NCBI GenBank assembly: GCA_964428885.1
Contig: CAYRZP010000024.1
Span: 1-21,835, forward strand
Direction: 5' to 3'
Source of the DNA: JAQVQN01 sp964428885
GTDB lineage: Bacteria; Verrucomicrobiota; Kiritimatiellia; RFP12; UBA1067
DNA length: 21,835 nt
Shown: piece by piece, positions 13,876 through 19,734 of the stretch
Numbering within the stretch: the first letter of the stretch is position 1
Layout: each line of letters begins with the position of its first letter
Position numbers and translations under genes: made by a program
Notes under the pieces: generated by a model
Database searches by the model: none
Told to the model about the DNA's origin: nothing
The model's input: the letters and a program-made list of their open reading frames with translations, nothing else

Positions 13876-15780
13876 ATGTGGAAACTTATTAAATACGTCG
13901 GGGCTGTGCTGAAAGCGGTTTTCTGGCTGCTGATGGTCTTGGCCGGCGCGATCTTACTGGCTCTCTACGTCCTCGACCGCGGCATCCCTGCGCCGGCGCT
14001 TAACCGCCTGGCTGCCGCCTTCTCAAACGAAGATGTGCACGTGCGCATCGAACGAGCTTCATTCAGCCTGAAACACGGACTGCGGCTGCACCGCGTCAAG
14101 GCACTGCCCAAACGCGTCGCCGCCGCAGCCCTGGTTTCAGCGGACGAGATCTGCGTGAACTTTTTATTCAAACCGGACCTGCCGATGAACGAGCGCGTCA
14201 GCGGTGTCAGCGTGAAAAACCTCTCGATCCCCTCTCTGCCGCAACCGGGTTCCTTCAAGGCACAGAAAGACCCCAGGCCGCCTCAGGCAATGCCCGATCT
14301 CGTGCCGTTCCCGCTGCATCTCGAAACAGTTGACATATTGGGCATAAAAGCCGAAAAGTTGTCCGCCGTGGTGAATGTCGACAGCAACCGGATCTTGATT
14401 TCAGACGCATCCATCAAGTGGCCGGACAAAGCTTTCGACATGTCCGTTAAGGGTCACGCCACCATCGATCTGACACGACGCACTGTAGCCGGCAAGGTGG
14501 CCGGTCAGGCCCTGCCGCACAATATCGTGCCGCTTTTGCAAGAGCTGCGCACGCGCGGCGCAGTCAGGCAAATCGAATGTTTCTCTGACATCAAACGCCC
14601 GATAAACGCCGATTTCGACATATCCGTTAATATCGACAACAGCGACTTCGTCTTCGAGCTTAATCTCGATGTCGGGCCTTGCGCTTACCGGGGCGTGCCG
14701 ATGGAATTCGCAAAAGGTAAGATAGTCGCGTCCGAGACAAACTCCAACGCCTTGGTCGTGATCCACCCGTTGTCCGCCAAAAGTTCCACCGGCCCGATCA
14801 GCGGCCGCCTCGTCTACCGCGAGGAGACTGAAGGCCTTGAACTGGATGCTGACGCCGATATGTCCGCCGACCAGTTTTTGGACATCATCAACATTCTGAA
14901 CCGCGGCGAGCTCGACCGCGTGCGCTTCTTGTCGCCGCCCGCCGTCTCGGCGAAAGGCGTGATCGCGCTTTCATCAAACCTTAGCTCAGTCACCAACGAT
15001 GTCGCGGGCCGGATCAGACTGGACAAGGCGACAGTGCTGAACCTGCCGCTGAACACACTTTCCGGCGACCTTGCGATCAACGGTTACACAGCGCGCATCA
15101 GCAATGTCATGGGCACATCTGACGACGGTGGTAAAGTGACAGGCGACATCTCCTTCCATTTTCCGGAATATGCCGCAAGCGCTACCGTATTTAAGGCCAA
15201 AGTCAAACTTGACAAGGTCGGGCTCGACAAGCTTTCGCAGGCTTTCAACGTGACCAACGCACGGGCGGGTATGGTCTCGGGAAACATACAGATGTCCGGC
15301 CCCACCAGCGGCAAGACGATTCCGCAACTGTCCGGCTCGGGCAACGTCCGCATCTCCGACGGACTGATCCACCGCATGAAAATCTTCGCCGGCTTCACGG
15401 ATTATCTTGCCCGCAATATCCCGGGTCTGTCCGCGGTGGTCAACCAGTCTTCAGGTTCTATGGATTTCACCATCACCAACGGTGTCCTCTATACCGAAAA
15501 CCTGCTGATCGAGGGCAATGTCTTCAGCATCAACGGCCGCGGCAATTATAACATCGACACCGACCGGATCGATTTTGTCGTCAGGGCCAACATCTTCCGG
15601 CAGCGCACCTTCGCCGGCCGCTTAACCCATTTCCTCGCGCTGCCGTTCTCAAGGATGCTGCTGGAGTTTAAAGTTTTCGGAACACTCGAAAACCCAGACT
15701 GGTCTTATGTGAACATCATCGAGCGCATCACCGACCAGTTTTCCGGCTCCGCCGATGCCTCGCCCCAGGCCGAAAACTGA
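13876..15780 (+). CDS. AsmA-like envelope protein
   Basis: The product is 634 aa from ATG 13876, chosen because AAAGG lies 6 nt upstream; a TTG at 13858 would add six residues. One N-terminal membrane anchor (about residues 7-32, VGAVLKAVFWLLMVLAGAILLALYV) is followed by a long periplasmic region rich in beta-strands. The C-terminal third has AsmA/DUF3971-type features: LSGSGNVRISDGLIHRMKIFAGF, a FTITNGVLYTENLLIEGNVFSINGRG block and FKVFGTLENPDW. AsmA-like proteins form hydrophobic grooves that carry phospholipids between inner and outer membranes. This one is shorter than TamB or YhdP and nearer AsmA in size. The next gene, miaB, begins 58 bp later on the same strand. The family call rests on the C-terminal pattern and topology, not on a catalytic motif. 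Confidence 0.8.
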   Translation: MWKLIKYVGAVLKAVFWLLMVLAGAILLALYVLDRGIPAPALNRLAAAFSNEDVHVRIERASFSLKHGLRLHRVKALPKRVAAAALVSADEICVNFLFKPDLPMNERVSGVSVKNLSIPSLPQPGSFKAQKDPRPPQAMPDLVPFPLHLETVDILGIKAEKLSAVVNVDSNRILISDASIKWPDKAFDMSVKGHATIDLTRRTVAGKVAGQALPHNIVPLLQELRTRGAVRQIECFSDIKRPINADFDISVNIDNSDFVFELNLDVGPCAYRGVPMEFAKGKIVASETNSNALVVIHPLSAKSSTGPISGRLVYREETEGLELDADADMSADQFLDIINILNRGELDRVRFLSPPAVSAKGVIALSSNLSSVTNDVAGRIRLDKATVLNLPLNTLSGDLAINGYTARISNVMGTSDDGGKVTGDISFHFPEYAASATVFKAKVKLDKVGLDKLSQAFNVTNARAGMVSGNIQMSGPTSGKTIPQLSGSGNVRISDGLIHRMKIFAGFTDYLARNIPGLSAVVNQSSGSMDFTITNGVLYTENLLIEGNVFSINGRGNYNIDTDRIDFVVRANIFRQRTFAGRLTHFLALPFSRMLLEFKVFGTLENPDWSYVNIIERITDQFSGSADASPQAEN

Positions 15781-15838
15781 TCACCCTGCATCGCCTCTTT
15801 TCTCTCTTCACTTTTCACTATTCACTCTCAATCTATTC
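15781..15838 (+). other. G-free pyrimidine-rich leader with TTCACTN x3 heptamer repeat before miaB
   Basis: From 15794 to 15838 the plus strand has no G. Inside it the heptamers TTCACTT, TTCACTA and TTCACTC follow one another directly (15807-15827). No Shine-Dalgarno can exist in a G-free stretch, so the miaB start at 15839 lacks one. This stretch is also why the open frame that begins upstream at 15755 overlaps the previous gene without being coding there. Confidence 0.6.
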
Positions 15839-17185
15839 ATGCTTTTTACCATACACACCTACGGCTGCCAGATGAACGTCCGTGATACCGAATCCGTTTC
15901 GGCCATCCTGGAGGCCGCCGGACATTCACAGGCCGCATCCGAAACAGAGGCCGACATCGTCGTCGTCAACTCGTGCAGCGTGCGCGGCAAAGCCGAGGAC
16001 AAGGCGCTCGGCAAACTCGGACTGCTTTGCGCTGCCAAACGCGACCGCCCCCGCCTGATTGTCGGCGTCATGGGCTGCATGGCGCAGCGTCTCGGTCAAG
16101 ATATCTTCAAACGTGTCCCGGATCTGGATTTCGCGGTGGGCACACGACGCTGCGGCTCCATTCCGCGTCTTGTTCAACGTGTGCTGTCCGGCGAGACCCG
16201 TATTTGCGAAATTTCAGACCTTCAGGAGAACCCCGACGTGCCTGACGCGCATAACGGCACAGCATGCTCCGCCTTCGTCACCGTCCTGATCGGCTGCGAG
16301 CGGCGCTGCTCTTATTGCATCGTGCCGGATGTCAGGGGCGCGGAATACAGCCGCCCGGCCAATGAGATCGTCGCCGAGACCGCCGCGCTGACGCGCGGCG
16401 GCATCCGCGAGGTAACGCTGCTGGGACAGAGCGTCATGCGCTACGGACTCAAAAACCCCGTTTTCGATAGCGACAGCCCTCCCGGCCGGCTGGGACTCAC
16501 CGAACCATTCGCGCGCCTGCTGGAAGCTGTCGCCGGCATCCCCGGCATCGCGCGCGTACGCTTCACCTCCAGCCATCCATCCGGCTGCACCGCCCAACTG
16601 GTCCACGCCATGCGCTCTCTGCCGCAGGTCTGCCGCCATCTGCACCTGCCCTGCCAGTCAGGCTCTGACCGCATCCTCAGAGCCATGCGACGCGGTTACA
16701 CGCGCGAGGAGTACCTCGGCGCCATACGACTCATGCGCGAAGCCTTGCCCGGCTTAGCCGTCACCACCGATGTCATCGTCGGCTTCCCCGGCGAAACTGA
16801 GACGGATTTCAATGACACGCGCACGTTGATGGAAGAAGCCGGTTTCGACAACGCATTCATCTTCAAATATTCGCCGCGCCCTGGCACGCCGGCCGCCGCT
16901 TTGCCGGACGACGTTACGGATGAAGAAAAAATGCGCCGCAACCAGATCCTGCTCGCGGACCAGGACTTGCGTGGCGCCTTGATCAACCGGCGCCTCGTCG
17001 GCACCTTGCAGGAGATTCTGGCTGAAGGCCCGAGCCTGCGCAACTCCGACCGCTGGTCAGGCCGCTCTTCCGGCAACAAGATCGTGATCTTCGAACCTGA
17101 TTCCGCAATGGTTCACGGCGCCCTTGTCAACGTGCGGATCACGCGCGCGGCACCACAGACCCTTTACGGCGAGTTGGAAAGATGA
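15839..17185 (+). CDS. miaB: tRNA-2-methylthio-N6-isopentenyladenosine-37 synthase (MiaB)
   Basis: The product is 448 aa. It is a radical-SAM methylthiotransferase that adds the 2-methylthio group to i6A37 in tRNAs reading UNN codons. The N-terminal domain has the family opening HTYGCQMN and the further cysteines of NSCSVRGKAEDKALGKLG and GVMGCMAQRLG, which together bind the auxiliary iron-sulphur cluster. The radical-SAM motif CxxxCxxC is GCERRCSYCIVP (C153, C157, C160). Conserved HLPCQSGSDRILRAMRRGYTREEY and VGFPGETETDF follow, and the C-terminal ~60 residues form a TRAM domain. ATG 15839 is chosen because it places HTYGCQMN at the usual distance; there is no Shine-Dalgarno. The stop overlaps the next gene by 4 nt (ATGA), indicating translational coupling of two RNA-modification genes. 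Confidence 0.95.
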   Translation: MLFTIHTYGCQMNVRDTESVSAILEAAGHSQAASETEADIVVVNSCSVRGKAEDKALGKLGLLCAAKRDRPRLIVGVMGCMAQRLGQDIFKRVPDLDFAVGTRRCGSIPRLVQRVLSGETRICEISDLQENPDVPDAHNGTACSAFVTVLIGCERRCSYCIVPDVRGAEYSRPANEIVAETAALTRGGIREVTLLGQSVMRYGLKNPVFDSDSPPGRLGLTEPFARLLEAVAGIPGIARVRFTSSHPSGCTAQLVHAMRSLPQVCRHLHLPCQSGSDRILRAMRRGYTREEYLGAIRLMREALPGLAVTTDVIVGFPGETETDFNDTRTLMEEAGFDNAFIFKYSPRPGTPAAALPDDVTDEEKMRRNQILLADQDLRGALINRRLVGTLQEILAEGPSLRNSDRWSGRSSGNKIVIFEPDSAMVHGALVNVRITRAAPQTLYGELER

Positions 17186-18417
17186 CGGCTAGCGGCGACA
17201 GCCTTGAATGCCGTATCGAAAGCCTCGCCTACGGAGGAGACGGGGTCGCGCGCGTGAACGGCATGGTGCTTTTCATCCCGGGCGCGCTGCCGGATGAGAC
17301 GGTCATAGCCACGGTGAGCGTTGTCAAAAAGAATTACGCGCGCGCCGAACTGGCTGAGATCATCTCGCCTTCGCCGCAACGCATACAACCCTGCTGCAGG
17401 GTCGCCGACCCCGAAGGCGGCACATTGCGCCGCGTCCCGGGCTGCGTTTACGACCATCTGGAATACGCCGCTGAAGTGGCGGCAAAACAGCTTCAACTGC
17501 AAGGTTTCCTGCGACGGATGCCCGGCATCGGGTCCGCCGAGATTCTTCCGCCGCTGCCATCGCCCCTGCCGTTGAACTACCGCAACAAGATCGTGATGCA
17601 CACTAAGCGCACCGCCCGCGGCACAAAAATGGGTTATATGCTTGAACAGTCACACCGCCTGCTGGATATGCCAGCCTGTCCGCTGGCCTGCGCGTCCATT
17701 AACATCGCGCTTGCTGAACTGCGCGCTTCCGATGTCGCGCGCAAACTGCGGGACGGCGCGAAAATCACATTCCGCCACACGCCTCAGGACGGTACGCTCT
17801 GCTGGGCCGACAGCGGCGGGGTTCTCCCGATGCCGCAACGGCTGATAACCGAAGTGACGGCGGCGGGAAACCTGCTTGTTCCCTGTAACGGTTTTTTTCA
17901 GGTCAATCCGCCAGTGGGCGATGAACTGACGCGCACTTTGGCAGCCTGGTTCGCAGACGGCCCCGCGGCGGCCGAGGTGCTCGACCTCTTCTGCGGCGTC
18001 GGCGTTTTCGGCTTCGCCTGCATGGCGGCGGGCGCAGTCAGCCTGACCGGCGTGGAATCCGGACGCGACGCCGTCGCAGCCGCCCGTCTGAACGCCGAAG
18101 CTTTGGGCATGCCCGCCGCTTTCATCTGCGGCGAGATCGGGCGCGACTCAAACAGTTGGACCGCACTGGTGCGGGAACCGGACAACGCCACCGTCATCGT
18201 CGACCCACCGCGCGAGGGCCTGCCGCCGTCCGCCGCGGCGGCGCTCGCCGGCAGCGGCGTCCGCCGCGTCTTCTACGTGTCGTGCGACCCCGCCACACTC
18301 GCCCGCGATCTGCAGACACTGCTACAAGGGGCATACCGTATCCGTCGCGTCAGACTTTTCGACATGTTCCCCCGCACGGCCCACTTCGAAACCATCGTCG
18401 AACTGCACAGGCCATGA
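17182..18417 (+). CDS. RlmD/TrmA-family RNA (uracil-5-)-methyltransferase
   Basis: The product is 411 aa. An N-terminal TRAM-like domain (about residues 1-60, CRIESLAYGGDGVARVNGMVLFIPGALP) is followed by the S-adenosylmethionine-binding fold with VLDLFCGVGVFGFACMAAG. Then come VIVDPPREGLPP and the catalytic FYVSCDPATLARDL, with C368 as the nucleophile. The family methylates C5 of uridines in 23S rRNA or tRNA. E. coli RlmD and many relatives have an iron-sulphur motif of type CX5CGGC near residue 75. Here the matching place reads QPCCRVADPEGG..VPGCVYDHL, with only CC and one further Cys and no CGGC, so the cluster is altered or absent. The start overlaps the miaB stop (ATGA). The target uridine is uncertain, so I leave the symbol blank. 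The stop is 10 bp from the convergent gene on the other strand. Confidence 0.9.
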   Translation: MTASGDSLECRIESLAYGGDGVARVNGMVLFIPGALPDETVIATVSVVKKNYARAELAEIISPSPQRIQPCCRVADPEGGTLRRVPGCVYDHLEYAAEVAAKQLQLQGFLRRMPGIGSAEILPPLPSPLPLNYRNKIVMHTKRTARGTKMGYMLEQSHRLLDMPACPLACASINIALAELRASDVARKLRDGAKITFRHTPQDGTLCWADSGGVLPMPQRLITEVTAAGNLLVPCNGFFQVNPPVGDELTRTLAAWFADGPAAAEVLDLFCGVGVFGFACMAAGAVSLTGVESGRDAVAAARLNAEALGMPAAFICGEIGRDSNSWTALVREPDNATVIVDPPREGLPPSAAAALAGSGVRRVFYVSCDPATLARDLQTLLQGAYRIRRVRLFDMFPRTAHFETIVELHRP

Positions 18418-18427
18418 CCCGCGCGCG

Positions 18428-19027
18428 TCATTTGCGGTTGCGCAGCGCCCCGGGCAACCAAGAGGAAACCGGCCTTTCGCGTGTCAGGCCGAAATAACCC
18501 TCCTTGGCGGTTCTGACATCCTCGACCGTGACGAAGGCGTTAGGGTTGTGCTGCCGGACAATCTCAAGCAAGGCCTTCATCTCTTTCCGCTTTGTGACCG
18601 TGAAGATCATTTTGAGCTTGCCGGACATCCCCTCAATATCCACAAGCGAAGCGCCGAACCCGTCACGGCGCAATTGGCCGATCAGTTCCGCGGTGTCGTG
18701 TTTGGGAATGATCCGCACCAGCACCGTGCCGAGCGAAAGCTTTTCCTCAAGACGTATGCCGATGTAATTGCCAGCGCCGAAACCCAAGCCGTACGCGATG
18801 TAGCACATGGGGTTGTCAATGTGATTCAGTATCTGTCGCATCGCCAGCAGCCAGATCACAACCTCGAAAAAACCGAGGATCGGCGCGTAAACCCGGTACC
18901 CCTTGGCCACAAAGATCAGGCGCAGGGTGCCTACGCTGACATCCATGATACGCGCCAGAAAGATCAGCAGCGGAACCACGCACCAGGCGACAACCCAAGA
19001 ACTCACGAACGGTTCTTCTGTTAACAT
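18428..19027 (-). CDS. UPF0316/DUF2179-type membrane protein
   Basis: The product is 199 aa from ATG 19027. Three membrane segments cover about residues 10-30 (VVAWCVVPLLIFLARIMDV), 40-62 (VYAPILGFFEVVIWLLAMRQIL) and 70-88 (MCYIAYGLGFGAGNYIGI). The family signature DVSVGTLRLIFVAKGYR follows the first. After LEEKLSLGTVLVRIIP a cytoplasmic DUF2179 domain runs to the end (LIGQLRRDGFGASLVDIEGMSGKLKMIF, then KALLEIVRQHNPNAFVTVEDV). The function is unknown; DUF2179 domains are thought to sense or bind ligands. A longer reading to 19063 would run through the promoter and is rejected. The -10 box ends only 7 bp before the ATG, so the mRNA is probably leaderless. Confidence 0.88.
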   Translation of the reverse strand: MLTEEPFVSSWVVAWCVVPLLIFLARIMDVSVGTLRLIFVAKGYRVYAPILGFFEVVIWLLAMRQILNHIDNPMCYIAYGLGFGAGNYIGIRLEEKLSLGTVLVRIIPKHDTAELIGQLRRDGFGASLVDIEGMSGKLKMIFTVTKRKEMKALLEIVRQHNPNAFVTVEDVRTAKEGYFGLTRERPVSSWLPGALRNRK

Positions 19028-19034
19028 GAGTCCA

Positions 19035-19063
19035 ATTATAAGCGCATGACCGCGCCCCCGCAA
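19035..19063 (-). promoter_or_regulatory. Promoter of the UPF0316 gene (TTGCGG-17-TATAAT)
   Basis: On the minus strand TTGCGG (19063-19058) is 17 bp from a perfect TATAAT (19040-19035). The predicted start at about 19028 coincides with the ATG at 19027-19025, leaving no space for a ribosome binding site. Confidence 0.75.
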
Positions 19064-19138
19064 CCGTTACCTATAACTTGGCCGTTTGCCACTAAAACCG
19101 TGCTGCTATTCGCCACAAAGTTTCCGCGCGCGCGGGGC

Positions 19139-19167
19139 TTGACATTCCGAATGCGTTTTCATAAGGT
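19139..19167 (+). promoter_or_regulatory. Distal rpsO promoter P1 (TTGACA-17-TAAGGT)
   Basis: A perfect TTGACA (19139-19144) is followed after 17 bp by TAAGGT (19162-19167). Transcription would begin near 19174 and give an rpsO leader of about 150 nt that contains the GC-rich structure at 19204-19258. Confidence 0.65.
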
Positions 19168-19203
19168 ATGTGCCTTTTCCTGCGGTGCGTCTAAGGAGAC
19201 TAT

Positions 19204-19258
19204 CCCCGCTGCGGGACATCTGGCCCTCCGGCCCGATTTCGCTTTACATCAAGCGGGG
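19204..19258 (+). promoter_or_regulatory. Structured rpsO leader element (possible S15 autoregulatory site or attenuator)
   Basis: CCCCGCT (19204-19210) can pair with AGCGGGG (19252-19258), enclosing GGCC-CTCC-GGCC (19222-19233). The left arm can instead form a local CCCG-CTG-CGGG hairpin, so two exclusive folds exist. The right arm is followed by TAATTCTTTA, a weak U-tract. Many bacteria control rpsO through S15 binding to its own leader; assigning that here is inference. Confidence 0.45.
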
Positions 19259-19272
19259 TAATTCTTTATAGT
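19243..19272 (+). promoter_or_regulatory. Proximal rpsO promoter P2 (TTTACA-18-TATAGT)
   Basis: TTTACA (19243-19248) and TATAGT (19267-19272) are 18 bp apart, predicting a start near 19279 and a leader of about 49 nt. The -35 overlaps the right half of the structured element, so transcripts from P2 would escape it. A Shine-Dalgarno-like AAGGA (19310-19314) is rather far (13 nt) from the rpsO ATG. Confidence 0.6.
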
Positions 19273-19327
19273 GGCGCCGGAAAGTTAACAGACAAAAGAA
19301 ACGCGGAACAAGGACCGCAAGCAGACT

Positions 19328-19591
19328 ATGAGCCAGATTGACAAAAACACCATCAGGAAGCAATTCCAGAGACACGACCGTGACACCGGTTCGAGCGAAG
19401 TGCAGATAGCCGTTCTCACCAAAGAGATCGAGATGCTCACAGAGCACCTCAAGGCCAACAAAAAAGATCACAGCTCGCGTTACGGACTGATCCGTAAAGT
19501 GAACACGCGCAGAAGCCTTCTTGATTACCTCAAGCGCGAAGATCCGGAAGTTTATAAAAAGACCATCAAGGATCTGAGCCTGCGCCGCTGA
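19328..19591 (+). CDS. rpsO: 30S ribosomal protein S15
   Basis: The product is 87 aa, the usual length being 88-89. It binds the central domain of 16S rRNA early in 30S assembly and contributes to the inter-subunit bridge with 23S rRNA. The whole chain matches the family, including RHDRDTGSSEVQIAVLT, the HLKANKKDHSSRYGLI stretch holding the conserved rRNA-contacting H, D and S residues, and VNTRRSLLDYLKREDPEVY. The neighbouring pnp downstream is the classic bacterial rpsO-pnp arrangement. Two candidate promoters and a structured leader lie upstream. Confidence 0.98.
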   Translation: MSQIDKNTIRKQFQRHDRDTGSSEVQIAVLTKEIEMLTEHLKANKKDHSSRYGLIRKVNTRRSLLDYLKREDPEVYKKTIKDLSLRR

Positions 19592-19596
19592 CCTCT

Positions 19597-19698
19597 GTGC
19601 GCGGCGGCCGCGCGGCAATCTCCGCACGGCCAGTCTCCGTATAGAATCGCCTTTGCGCGGACCCCCATCACGTTTTCGTGAGCCATCTTTCCTGGCTC
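19597..19698 (+). other. rpsO-pnp intergenic hairpins (possible processing or PNPase autoregulation site)
   Basis: This gap holds a GC-rich hairpin, GCGCGGC (19599-19605) with GCCGCGC (19607-19613). It also holds two adjacent hairpins, TCACG-TTTT-CGTGA (19668-19681) and GAGCCA/TGGCTC (19680-19685 with 19693-19698). None has a U-tail, so none is a clear terminator. In E. coli the equivalent region carries an RNase III site through which PNPase limits its own mRNA. A similar role here is inference from position. Confidence 0.45.
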
Positions 19699-19734
19699 CA
19701 AGCTTTACGGTCCTTGTCCGCTGAAAGGCAAATA

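Noticed and set aside
18428..19063. Longer UPF0316 frame starting at 19063
   Set aside because: The added codons run through a TTGCGG-17-TATAAT promoter and do not match the family's N-terminus.
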